DNA from: Microbacterium suaedae
GTDB lineage: Bacteria > Actinomycetota > Actinomycetes > Actinomycetales > Microbacteriaceae
DNA length: 64,000 nt
NCBI RefSeq assembly: GCF_003254645.1
Contig: NZ_PNFD01000001.1
Coordinates: forward strand, 806,001 to 870,000
Direction of reading: 5' to 3'
Shown: positions 56,160-64,000 of the stretch, in pieces
Layout: each line of letters starts with the position of its first letter
Numbering within the stretch: position 1 is the stretch's first letter
The notes under the pieces: generated by a model
Seen by the model: only the letters and a program-made list of their open reading frames with translations
Databases searched by the model: none
What the model was told of the DNA's origin: nothing
Position numbers and translations under genes: made by a program

Positions 56160-58487
56160 ATGAACCCGCTCGACTCCTTCAAGAAGCTGCCCGGCGCGCG
56201 CGCCGTGCTCCGCGAGGTCAAGAAGACGGAGATCGGGCGCAGGGCCGTGTCGCAGACAGCGAATGCGATCCGGTCGATGGGCGCACGACGCGACGCCTAC
56301 GGAGTGGACCTGGCCGACGTCCTTCCCTCGCGTCACCAAGACTTCCAGATCCTGCGTTGCGCGTGGCGCGACGACGGCCCGACCCAGAGCATCCTGACTC
56401 AGGCACGGGAACTCGCGACGAACGATCGCGCGTGGAGCGCCCTGCACCCGGCAGCCTGGCTCGTCTACGCGGCGGCTTCCCTCGAGGCAAGCGAGGTCCG
56501 TACCGCCGAGACGATCTCCCGCAGGTACGCGGACGAGTTCGGCCCCGACCGCATCGCCGAGGTGCTCCCCCTTGCCCCGTTCGTGCACAACCTGGGCGTT
56601 CGTACGCCCGAGCTCGACTCCGCGGCGGCGACTGCCGAAGTCCTCTTCACGGCAGACCCGCGCGAGCGGTTTCGCGACCTCGTCGCGGGCAAGACTGTCG
56701 CCGTCGTAGGCAACGGCCCCGGCAACCTCAGCACAGGCCTCGGGGCCGAGGTCGACGCGCACGACGTCGTGATCCGATTCAACAATTTCCCCAGCGGGCA
56801 CGAGCGAGACTACGGCGCGCGCACCGACGTGTGGGTGCGGGGCGCGCACCGCGACGTGCGCGACCGTCACAATCTCCACGATTTCTCCCTAGTGCTCTGG
56901 GAGATGGATCTGCGGCGTAATCTCCTCGAGCACCCGTCACACCTCGAGATCCTGGCTCGCGACGCGCTGTTTGCCCCGGAGAAGCTCGCCTGGATCGATA
57001 CGGAGACGAAGCGCACGCTGCGCGATACCTCCGGGCTCCGCCTTCCGACGAGCGGGGCGCAGGTGCTGTGGTTGCTCGCCCAGGCGCGCGACGGCGATCT
57101 GTCCGGCGTCGACGTGTACGGCTTCTCGAGCGTCGACGGCGGCGCCGACCACGGGCACTATTACGACACGCTCGGGGATATGGGCACGCGCCACGAGGTC
57201 GAGCGAGAGGGGTCGTTCCTGCGCGGGCTTCTCGGTCGCGACGAACCCGTGAACACCGACGAAACCATCATCTTCAACTGCGCGTACCGCGACTACGACC
57301 CGGCTCGCGGGCGCACGGGAGGCCCGGCCGGGGTACTCGCCACACAGCGATTGGCGCTCGGCGAAGAGCACGCGGGCCACGAGATGCGTTTTCTGTTCGA
57401 CAAGGGTGACAAGGGCGCGCTCAAGCACAGCCTTCCCCACCTGACCGCTGGGCTCAGCGGTAAGCCCGTCGACCTCATTCTCGGCGCCGAGTACGTGCGT
57501 ACGCACCCCGAGGTCACGAACGCGATCGATGCCGGTAGGCGCGTCGTCATGGTCTGCCACGACCTCGGCAGCGCCCTAGGCGCGAACCAGCTCGGCGTCC
57601 CCTACGTGATCGTGTACCACCAGCAGGGCAGCACACTGCAGGAGATGCGCTCGATCGGGCGCACGCCCACCGCGCACGAGACGGCGGTGGTCACACGGCT
57701 CGAGGAGGTCATCTGCGCGGGCGCCGAGCGTATGTACTTCCCGAGCGACGGCGCGCGGGCCGCATTCGAATCGACGGCGGATCCGGCGCTCGCCGCACAG
57801 ATTCGTTTCGGCGACGAGCCCCTGTACAACACGCTGTCGGCGGTCGATCACTCGGCGAGCGCCGCGCCTGCCGAGCGCCTCCCGGCCCTCGCGCGCAAGC
57901 TCGACCTCCCCGTGAAGGACGACGATCTCGACGTGTTCATCAGCGTCGGCGACTGGAACGGCGACAAGGGCCTCGATCGCGTGCCCGCGCTCCTCGAGGT
58001 GTACCGCGAGCAGTCCGGGCGCCGCGTGCTGTGGATCGCGATCGGATCCGCCATCGACCGCACGCGCTTCGCCGAGGCCCAAGAGGCGTCGCAGACTTGG
58101 TCGTTCGAGTCGCGCCTCATCGGCAAGCGGATGACGCACGCCGATCTCCTCGCTCTGGTCGACTATGCCGACGTGTACGTGATGATGCATCGCCACTCGA
58201 TCTTCGACCTCGCGATCCTCGAGGCCATGCGCGCCGGCAAGGGCGTGGTCCTGTCGCCCGCGGGCGGAAATCCCGAGTTCGACATAGACGGCAACGTCGA
58301 GTTCGTGACGGACGACAACCTCGCCGACGCGGCTCGCGCAATCATCGAACGCGACTGGGGTACCTGGGGAGAATCGAACCGCCGCGCTTTCGCCGAGAGC
58401 TTCTCTCTCGGCCATTTCGCGGACCGATACCGCGACATGCTCGACGAGGTGCTCGCGTCCGGCGACACGACCCAGGAGAACTCGTGA
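56160..58487 (+). CDS. GT29-type sialyltransferase domain fused to GT4 domain
   Basis: A 775-residue, apparently cytoplasmic fusion. Residues about 178-350 carry all four sialylmotifs. L is VAVVGNGPGNL with ViRFNN and DYGARTD (about 180-230). S is LPTSGAQVLWLL with VDVYGFS (about 295-325). III is HYYD (333-336), and VS is H345-x4-E350. From about 420 a GT4 domain follows, with FISVGDWNGDKGLDRVPALL and the donor site HRHSIFDLAILEAMRAGKG. GT29 enzymes transfer sialic acid from CMP-sialic acid and are mostly eukaryotic. The next gene encodes a CMP-sialic-acid synthetase, one base overlapping, which supports the role. ATG 56160 has GAGG upstream; ATG 56151 is possible. Confidence 0.8.
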   Translation: MNPLDSFKKLPGARAVLREVKKTEIGRRAVSQTANAIRSMGARRDAYGVDLADVLPSRHQDFQILRCAWRDDGPTQSILTQARELATNDRAWSALHPAAWLVYAAASLEASEVRTAETISRRYADEFGPDRIAEVLPLAPFVHNLGVRTPELDSAAATAEVLFTADPRERFRDLVAGKTVAVVGNGPGNLSTGLGAEVDAHDVVIRFNNFPSGHERDYGARTDVWVRGAHRDVRDRHNLHDFSLVLWEMDLRRNLLEHPSHLEILARDALFAPEKLAWIDTETKRTLRDTSGLRLPTSGAQVLWLLAQARDGDLSGVDVYGFSSVDGGADHGHYYDTLGDMGTRHEVEREGSFLRGLLGRDEPVNTDETIIFNCAYRDYDPARGRTGGPAGVLATQRLALGEEHAGHEMRFLFDKGDKGALKHSLPHLTAGLSGKPVDLILGAEYVRTHPEVTNAIDAGRRVVMVCHDLGSALGANQLGVPYVIVYHQQGSTLQEMRSIGRTPTAHETAVVTRLEEVICAGAERMYFPSDGARAAFESTADPALAAQIRFGDEPLYNTLSAVDHSASAAPAERLPALARKLDLPVKDDDLDVFISVGDWNGDKGLDRVPALLEVYREQSGRRVLWIAIGSAIDRTRFAEAQEASQTWSFESRLIGKRMTHADLLALVDYADVYVMMHRHSIFDLAILEAMRAGKGVVLSPAGGNPEFDIDGNVEFVTDDNLADAARAIIERDWGTWGESNRRAFAESFSLGHFADRYRDMLDEVLASGDTTQENS

Positions 58488-59650
58488 TGACTCCCGCTCA
58501 GCCTGGCGAGGTCGTCGCCATCATCCCCGCGCGCGGCGGCTCGAAGGGCGTCCCCCGCAAGAATGTCCTCCCTGTCGCGGGCGTTCCGCTCGTCGCGCGT
58601 GCCGTCGCCGCGGCGCTCGGGGCCGGGATCTCCCACGTGTTCGTGTCGACAGACGATGCCGAGATAGCTACCGCTGCGACGGCCGCGGGGGCCGATATCG
58701 TCCACCGGCCCGAGACGATCGCCGGTGACACGGCGAGCTCGGAAAGCGCCGTGCTGCACGCGATGGAAGAGATCGAGGCCGCCGGGACCCCTCTCTCCAC
58801 CGTCGTTTTCCTGCAGGCAACGTCGCCGTTCATCCCTTCCGACGGGATCGCCGAGGCCGTGCGCCTCGTGGAAGACGGATCGCACGACTCGGCCTTCTCT
58901 GCCTACGAGACGTACGGCTTCCTGTGGGGACGCAGCGCCGACGGGTCCGCCGAGGCAATCAACCACTCGGCTGGTCACCGCCCTCGGCGACAGGACCGCG
59001 ATCCGCACTACATGGAAACCGGCGCCTTCTACGTGTTCGATGCGGCGGGCTTCCGTACCGCCAAGCATCGCTTCTTCGGGCGCATCGGCATCGTCGAGGT
59101 GCCGGAGAACTCAGCAATCGAGATCGACAGCCCCTTCGAGCTCGACATGGCGGGCGCGCTCGCTCCCCTGGTCGAGACGACGGACGCCATCGACGCTGAC
59201 ACGATCGTGACCGATTTCGACGGCGTCCACACCGACGACACCGCGACGGTAGACCAGACCGGGCAGGAGTCAGTGCGTGTGAGCCGCTCGGACGGCATGG
59301 GCGTCTCGCTCCTCCGTGAGGCCGGCATCCCGCTGCTGATCTTGTCGAAGGAACGGAATCCCGTCGTGGCCGCCCGCGCCGAGAAGCTGCGCGTTCCCGT
59401 GCTCCATGGCGTCGACGACAAGGTTTCTGTGCTCACAGAATGGGCACGCGAGAACGACGTGGACCTCGCACGCACGGCCTACCTGGGCAACGACGTCAAC
59501 GATCTCGGTCCGATGTCGCTCGTCGGCTGGCCGGTCGCCGTCGCGGACGCGCGGCCCGAGGTAAAGCGCGCCGCCCGCGTCGTGCTCACCCGAAACGGCG
59601 GCGACGGCGCGGTGCGGGAGCTTGCGGACCGGGTGATCGCGGCGCGCTGA
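58487..59650 (+). CDS. neuA: CMP-nonulosonate cytidylyltransferase fused to HAD phosphatase
   Basis: A 387-residue bifunctional protein. Residues 1-225 activate a sialic-acid-type sugar with CTP (IIPARGGSKGVPRKNVLPVA, FVSTDDAEIA, LQATSPFI, METGAFYVFD). From about 240 a KdsC-like HAD phosphatase follows, with nucleophile and acid pair TDFDGVHTDD (Asp243, Asp245), then ILSKERNPVVAARAEKL and YLGNDVNDL. The second domain may remove the 9-phosphate from the sugar before activation, as in CMAS-like fusions. ATG overlaps the preceding stop and has AGGAG. Confidence 0.88.
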   Translation: MTPAQPGEVVAIIPARGGSKGVPRKNVLPVAGVPLVARAVAAALGAGISHVFVSTDDAEIATAATAAGADIVHRPETIAGDTASSESAVLHAMEEIEAAGTPLSTVVFLQATSPFIPSDGIAEAVRLVEDGSHDSAFSAYETYGFLWGRSADGSAEAINHSAGHRPRRQDRDPHYMETGAFYVFDAAGFRTAKHRFFGRIGIVEVPENSAIEIDSPFELDMAGALAPLVETTDAIDADTIVTDFDGVHTDDTATVDQTGQESVRVSRSDGMGVSLLREAGIPLLILSKERNPVVAARAEKLRVPVLHGVDDKVSVLTEWARENDVDLARTAYLGNDVNDLGPMSLVGWPVAVADARPEVKRAARVVLTRNGGDGAVRELADRVIAAR

Positions 59651-59692
59651 GGCGCTACAGCGGGCTCTCTTACTGGCCCACCGACGCACGCA

Positions 59693-60298
59693 TCAGTTGC
59701 CGAGGATGTCGTTGGGCGCGGGCGACGTCGTCGGAGATACCGTCGGGCCCGTGCTGGTTCCGGATCCGTTCGCGTCTTCAGTGCCTGACGTTTCCGCGTC
59801 CCCTTGCGTACCGCTGTCCGATTCCGAGTCGATCGAGCCCTCCGAATCGGCAGAACCCTCCGAGCCCGTCGAACCCTCCGAATCGGCAGAACCCTCCGAG
59901 CCCGTCGAACCGTCTGTCGGCGGCTCCGTCCTGGGCGCCGGTTCTTGAGGAGGCGACGGTGGCTGCTCCGCGGGCGGCGCCGGGGCCTCGTGCACTGGGG
60001 GCTCCACGCCCTCAGGCGTCGGGGTTGGTGTTGGAGTCGGCGTCGGGGTGGGGGTCAGCGTCGGGGTGGGAGCAAAAGTGGGCGTACGAGTGGGCGTGGG
60101 TGTCGGCGTCTGCGCCGGAGATACCGTCTGTGTCGGCTCGCCTCCCGCGGGTGTGGGGCCGACGAACGCCGCGGCCAGGTTGGCCGCGGCCACGCCACCC
60201 GCGATCAGCGCCACGGCGGCGGCGATGACGACGCGCCACGGCACGCGCCGACCAGGCGACCGCCCTTCGTTCGTAGTGAACGCACCGGTATCGCTCAT
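59693..60298 (-). CDS. low-complexity anchored extracellular protein
   Basis: A 201-residue protein with one helix (WRVVIAAAVALIAGGVAAAN, about 20-42) and then only Pro/Thr (TPTPTPTRTPTF), Pro-Glu and Ser/Glu/Gly repeats (SEGSADSEGSTGSEGSADS). No domain recognised. GAGGTGGG precedes ATG 60298. It could be a glycosylated wall-spanning spacer. Repetitive sequence alone makes this less certain. Confidence 0.55.
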   Translation of the reverse strand: MSDTGAFTTNEGRSPGRRVPWRVVIAAAVALIAGGVAAANLAAAFVGPTPAGGEPTQTVSPAQTPTPTPTRTPTFAPTPTLTPTPTPTPTPTPTPEGVEPPVHEAPAPPAEQPPSPPQEPAPRTEPPTDGSTGSEGSADSEGSTGSEGSADSEGSIDSESDSGTQGDAETSGTEDANGSGTSTGPTVSPTTSPAPNDILGN

Positions 60299-60413
60299 CC
60301 CACCTCTTTCATCCGATTCCACCGTATAGCGTACGAAAGTTCATGGCCGGCGCGTGTTCGGCTTCACACCCGTCGCAGAGTCAGCAGACGCTCCGCGACC
60401 CAGGAATATCTCA

Positions 60414-61661
60414 CTACAGCCCGGCGAGCGGCGACGCTGTGCGCAGGACACCTCCGGGAGCCCAGGCGTCCACGATCCGTTCGTCAGCTGGCCGCGGAGC
60501 CCTCAGGAGGTCGCGCAGGCGTCCGGCGGCCTCCGAGCCGTCAGATGCGCACCAGAGAAGCGCTCGCTTGCGCAGGGCGTCGCGGTCGATCGAGAAGACC
60601 CCCTCGGTGAAATCACGAACGTCCTCCGGCCTACGTATCGCAGGGAACGCGCGCTCATCCCGGAGAAATGGATACACGGGCGACTGAATGTCGAGGCGGA
60701 TGTCGGCGGTGGGGATCCCGAGCGCCGCGGACTCCCACGCGACGCCACTCGACGCTTGGAGAACGCAGCGCGGTCCTTCACGAAGCAGGTCCACTGTGCG
60801 CCCGCCGCGGCGCAACGACCACGTTCGTGGCATCAGCCGCTCGAGCATTGCGACATCGGAGCGCGGGTGTGGGGCCACAACCACGCTTTCCAGACCGGCA
60901 TCTGAGAGCAGCGAGAACATCCTCCGCAGGAGCGGCTCCGGGTCGGGCGACACCGCAAAGACAGGAGGTCCCGTGAGAGCCGGTGGGTCAGCCCGTGTGA
61001 CATCGGTGGCGGGATTGCCGACAACCGCCATACGCGACACGTCTGCGCCCGTGACCGACGCAATGTGGTCGACCTCGGCCTCGCCACGCATCGCCGCAAG
61101 AGACACTGGCAGATCCACCTGGAAATCAGTGAGCGGAGAGTGCGGGACGTACACCACGGGCACATTCTGCTGCTCTGCGCGCAGGATCAGCGCGCGGAGC
61201 AGTGGGTGGGTCTGTCGCGCGAGAAGCACGAATTCGTACTCGCTCAGGTCTACGCCCTCGAGACGGCGAATCTCGCGTGCGGTCGCATTCGCGGCGTGCC
61301 GCCACGACGCGACAAGCTCAGTCCTGTCAACTCTCTCGAGAAACTCGTCGATGCGCCGCTTGGCGCGTCGCACGACACCACCATGTGCCTTCGCTCCCGC
61401 GATGCTCGGAAGCGGTCGTCTTCCCACCTTCTCCGATGAGAATACGGGCGCGACGGCTCGCTCCTCGTTCGGAGAGCGCGTGACAACAAGCCCGCCTCCG
61501 GCCTCGCGCATTCGCGACGGCGCATACGGCCGCAGGGACTCCGGCATGACCGCGGACGCGAATCGTGCACGCGTCGATCGGTGCGATCGAGGACGCGCGA
61601 GCTGAATGTCGAACTCGGGAAACAGGCACCACAACAGGCGCTGCTCGTCGAGCTCGCCCAC
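60414..61661 (-). CDS. GT-B-like protein, possible sialyl/polysialyltransferase
   Basis: A 415-residue protein not clearly assigned. The C-terminal half looks like a GT-B donor domain: GNPATDVTRAD, VVVAPHPRSDVAML and VLQASSGVAWESAALGIPT. The HP and SS motifs with a following Glu are those shared by bacterial sialyltransferases (GT38, GT52, GT80) and polymerases of capsules. It begins 8 bp after the neuB stop, so it is in the same operon. GTG 61661 has no ribosome site and relies on coupling. Confidence 0.55.
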   Translation of the reverse strand: MGELDEQRLLWCLFPEFDIQLARPRSHRSTRARFASAVMPESLRPYAPSRMREAGGGLVVTRSPNEERAVAPVFSSEKVGRRPLPSIAGAKAHGGVVRRAKRRIDEFLERVDRTELVASWRHAANATAREIRRLEGVDLSEYEFVLLARQTHPLLRALILRAEQQNVPVVYVPHSPLTDFQVDLPVSLAAMRGEAEVDHIASVTGADVSRMAVVGNPATDVTRADPPALTGPPVFAVSPDPEPLLRRMFSLLSDAGLESVVVAPHPRSDVAMLERLMPRTWSLRRGGRTVDLLREGPRCVLQASSGVAWESAALGIPTADIRLDIQSPVYPFLRDERAFPAIRRPEDVRDFTEGVFSIDRDALRKRALLWCASDGSEAAGRLRDLLRAPRPADERIVDAWAPGGVLRTASPLAGL

Positions 61662-61669
61662 GATGGGTG

Positions 61670-62548
61670 TCAGCCGTCCACCCGACGCAGCTTGCTGAGT
61701 GGCGCGAGCTCACCCGGGAACACCCGCTTCTCGCCGTCACCCAGCGCCTCCTCGATGATGCGGATGTCGCGAACGAGGGTCTCGAATCCGCGGGGTTCGA
61801 GGCTCGCCGCGTGATCGCTGCCCCACATCGTGCGGTCGAGCGTGATGTGGCGCTCGACGGCGACGGCGCCGAGGGCCACCGCGGCGACCGAGATCTGCAG
61901 GCCCGGCTCGTGCCCCGAGTAGCCAATGGGGACCTGGTAGCGGTCCTTCAGCGTCTGGATCGTGCGGAGGTTGGCCTCCTCGGCGGGGAGCGGGTAGGTG
62001 CTCGTCGCGTGCATCATGACGAGCTTGTCGGTGCCGAGGATCTCAACGGCCGTGTCGATCTGCTCGAGCGTCGACATGCCCGTCGACAGGATGATCGGCT
62101 TGCCCGTCTGCTTCAGCTTGCGCAGCATGCCGAGGTCGGTGACCGAAGCAGAGGCGACCTTGTGCGTCGTGACGCCCATCTCTTCGAGGAAGTCGACCGA
62201 GGGCTCATCCCACGGCGAAGCGAACCAGTCGAGACCTCTCTTCTGGGAGTATGCGGCGATCTCGCCGTATTCCTCCTTTTCGAACTCCACGCGGTAGCGG
62301 TAGTCGAGGTACGTCATCGTGCCCCACGGCGTTTCGCGCGGGGTCTGCTTCATATGCTCGGGCGTCGCGATCGCCGGCGTGCGCTTCTGAAACTTGACCG
62401 CCTGCGCACCGGCATCGGCCGCGACATCGATGAGCTTCTTCGCGTTGTCGACGTCGCCGTTGTGGTTGAGCCCGATCTCGCCGATCACGTAGACGGGTGA
62501 TCCCGCACCGATCGTCTGGCCTCCGATGACTACCTGGTCGGTCGGCAT
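61670..62548 (-). CDS. neuB: NeuB-type nonulosonate synthase, without SAF domain
   Basis: A 292-residue TIM-barrel enzyme that condenses phosphoenolpyruvate with a hexosamine-derived sugar to make a sialic-acid-type compound. Motifs: VIGEIGLNHNGDVDNAKKLI, AQAVKFQKRTP, HKVASASVTDLGMLRKLKQT, LSTGMSTLEQID, IGYSGHEPG and ERHITLDRTMWGSDHAASLE. Usual NeuB is about 340-350 residues, ending in an antifreeze-like SAF domain; this one stops at the end of the barrel. AGAGGAG precedes the ATG. Confidence 0.92.
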   Translation of the reverse strand: MPTDQVVIGGQTIGAGSPVYVIGEIGLNHNGDVDNAKKLIDVAADAGAQAVKFQKRTPAIATPEHMKQTPRETPWGTMTYLDYRYRVEFEKEEYGEIAAYSQKRGLDWFASPWDEPSVDFLEEMGVTTHKVASASVTDLGMLRKLKQTGKPIILSTGMSTLEQIDTAVEILGTDKLVMMHATSTYPLPAEEANLRTIQTLKDRYQVPIGYSGHEPGLQISVAAVALGAVAVERHITLDRTMWGSDHAASLEPRGFETLVRDIRIIEEALGDGEKRVFPGELAPLSKLRRVDG

Positions 62549-62658
62549 GGTTCTCCTCTACATCCTCTTGTGCGTCATCGGCGCGCGGGGCGGCGGCCCG
62601 ATCGCAATGCTGTTCCGACGACACGGGATAGCCTAGTCGGCGGACAACGGAGGAATCA

Positions 62659-63747
62659 GTGCCGAAGAAGGCGATGTGGGTCACGCTCGGCGTGCGCGGC
62701 AACGCGGGAGATGCCCTGATCTATCAGACGACCCGGAAGCTGTTCGACGGTCTCGTCGACCTCGACTTCCGCACGGTCGGCGACCCGAAGTACGTAAAGT
62801 TCGCGCGCACGGCCCCGGCCAACGTGATCATCGGGCCGGGCGGGATCCTCGCACGCACCAACAGCGCGCGTCACGTGCAGAGAAAATTCGACGCGCAGTG
62901 GAGCCGTTTCGACGACTCGCGTATGTTCGTCTGGTCTTCCGGAATCCTCGAGACTCCCCGTGAAGACGAGCTTCCGATCCTTCAGAAGATTCTGCGCAAG
63001 TCGGAGCGGATCGTTGTACGAGCCAGCAAGGAAGCCGACTTCATTCGGAAGGTCGACCCCGCAGCAGAACCGCGCATGCTGCCGTGCTCATCTCTGTTCA
63101 CCGACCGCCTCCTCGGCACGCCAAAGCAGGTGAACGACATCGTGGTCGTCAACCTCGATGCGCATCTGTTCACCGAGGAGAATATCGCGAACCACCCCCT
63201 ACGTCGGTTCAAGGCCTACGCCGAAGCGGAGGGCCTCGAAGTGCGCGGCATGGTCAATGCGTATGGCGACTCGAACCGGTACTCGCTTGATCTCTTCCCG
63301 CTCATTGACGCTGACCAGGCCCTCTTCCACGACGTCCTCGCGACGGAGCCCGACTCAAAGACGTTCAATCGGGAGTACACGGCCCGGCTGCAACAGGTCG
63401 ATGACTTCGGCGCGCGTTATACGGGAAGTCGCTTCGCGTTCGGCAAACGTCTTCACGGCTGGCTGCCATTCCTCGCCTTCGACCAGCCGGCTGCGTTCAT
63501 CGGGATGAACGCGCGCCAGGGCATGCCGAACGATTACTTCGGCAACTACCACTTCCTCGCGAAGGTGCCGCGTCGCGCCCGCCTGGGGCGCGATGAACTC
63601 GACGGCATGGCGAACTCACTCATCGGCAAGCTCAACTACTTCATCCACAACGAAGATCGTCTGTCGGCCGAGATCGCCGAACGCCGCGAGAAACTGTGGG
63701 GCGACATGACGTCAGGAGCGCGGGAGTTCGCCGAGGCTCTCCGCTGA
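62659..63747 (+). CDS. polysaccharide pyruvyl transferase family protein
   Basis: A 362-residue predicted cytoplasmic enzyme. It has the family opening VTLGVRGNAGDALIYQTTRK, the NVIIGPGGILARTN stretch and the conserved FGKRLHGWLPFLAF near the C-terminus. The family adds pyruvate as a ketal to sugars. GTG 62659 has GGAGG upstream. Divergent from neuB, 110 bp apart; a -10-like TAGCCT is at 62629. Confidence 0.85.
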   Translation: MPKKAMWVTLGVRGNAGDALIYQTTRKLFDGLVDLDFRTVGDPKYVKFARTAPANVIIGPGGILARTNSARHVQRKFDAQWSRFDDSRMFVWSSGILETPREDELPILQKILRKSERIVVRASKEADFIRKVDPAAEPRMLPCSSLFTDRLLGTPKQVNDIVVVNLDAHLFTEENIANHPLRRFKAYAEAEGLEVRGMVNAYGDSNRYSLDLFPLIDADQALFHDVLATEPDSKTFNREYTARLQQVDDFGARYTGSRFAFGKRLHGWLPFLAFDQPAAFIGMNARQGMPNDYFGNYHFLAKVPRRARLGRDELDGMANSLIGKLNYFIHNEDRLSAEIAERREKLWGDMTSGAREFAEALR

Positions 63748-63748
63748 G

Positions 63749-64000
63749 TCAGAGGCCGCGCACCCACCGGTTGAACCTACGCGCCATCGGGCGCAGGCTG
63801 GGGAGCATCTTCAGCGCGGCGCGCCCCAGAGGGCGGATGCCAGCAACGATCGTGGGTTCATTGAGCTTCGCGTTCTCGAGTCGCAAGCGCTCGGCCTCGC
63901 GGCACGCGCGGTTGCGCTGATCAGCCAAGCGCTGGGCATGGCTACGCTCACGGACGACGACGGACTCCTCGAGACGAAGCGAGAGGTTCAACAGGAGGCG
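63749..64000 (-). CDS. C-terminal part of unknown, coiled-coil protein
   Basis: The frame is open through the window edge, so only about 83 C-terminal residues are visible. They are highly charged (LEESVVVRERSHAQRLADQR, REAERLRLENAKLNE), as in the coiled-coil tail often attached to glycosyltransferases. The end RFNRWVRGL is basic. Its stop is 1 bp from that of the convergent pyruvyl transferase gene. Confidence 0.5.
   Translation of the reverse strand, partial: RLLLNLSLRLEESVVVRERSHAQRLADQRNRACREAERLRLENAKLNEPTIVAGIRPLGRAALKMLPSLRPMARRFNRWVRGL

Overview
The window is GC-rich bacterial chromosome. I read it as an actinobacterium of the Microbacteriaceae, probably Microbacterium-like (inference). 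The reasons are the S10-spc-alpha ribosomal gene order with C-terminally extended L17 and L29, a short zinc-free adenylate kinase, a fused RmlC-RmlD protein, DUF4012 proteins, an LPxTG-anchored repeat protein, and several apparently leaderless GTG starts 6-7 nt after a TANNNT -10 box. The first and last genes are cut by the window edges.

Bases 1-9.1 kb hold the 3' end of a homocysteine S-methyltransferase gene, a large LuxR-family ATPase regulator, and a 1,889-residue secreted, sortase-anchored protein with ten DUF11-like repeats. Bases 9.3-11.97 kb are a decayed integrative element in a tRNA-Met gene. It has a 3'-tRNA direct repeat at each end, a frameshifted RepSA-like initiator gene, an intact HIT-family gene, and a tyrosine-integrase remnant that has lost its HxxR motif. 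Then follow tRNA-Thr, an M23 peptidase with a repetitive cytoplasmic region, an inositol-monophosphatase-family gene, a membrane protein, tRNA-Tyr, and two non-coding repeat clusters.

Bases 16.6-33 kb are the ribosomal superoperon on the minus strand: rpsJ-rplCDWB-rpsS-rplV-rpsC-rplP-rpmC-rpsQ-rplNXE-rpsH-rplFR-rpsE-rpmD-rplO, then secY-adk-map-(DsbA-like), then infA-rpmJ-rpsMK-rpoA-rplQ. rpsN is missing from its usual place between rplE and rpsH; a strong hairpin lies there instead. Strong hairpins divide the locus, and a good sigma70-like promoter for infA overlaps the DsbA-gene terminator.

Bases 33.5-64 kb are a cell-surface glycan locus. It contains GtrA/GtrB-type lipid-linked sugar genes, a YfhO-like membrane protein, a DUF4012 protein, a secreted glycoside hydrolase, the dTDP-rhamnose genes (rmlA, rmlB, fused rmlCD), an acyltransferase, a WbaP-type initiating sugar-phosphate transferase and several glycosyltransferases. 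Its distal part (56-62.6 kb) looks like a nonulosonic (sialic) acid module. This has a NeuB-type synthase without the usual SAF domain, a CMP-sugar synthetase fused to a HAD phosphatase, and a possible GT-B sialyl- or polysialyltransferase. It also has a protein joining a GT29-type sialyltransferase domain (motifs L, S, III and VS all visible) to a GT4 domain. Two proteins carry polysaccharide pyruvyl transferase domains, one fused to a GT4 domain. The suggested job is a rhamnose-containing surface polymer, perhaps capped with sialic-acid-like or pyruvylated sugars. This chemistry is inferred from families only.
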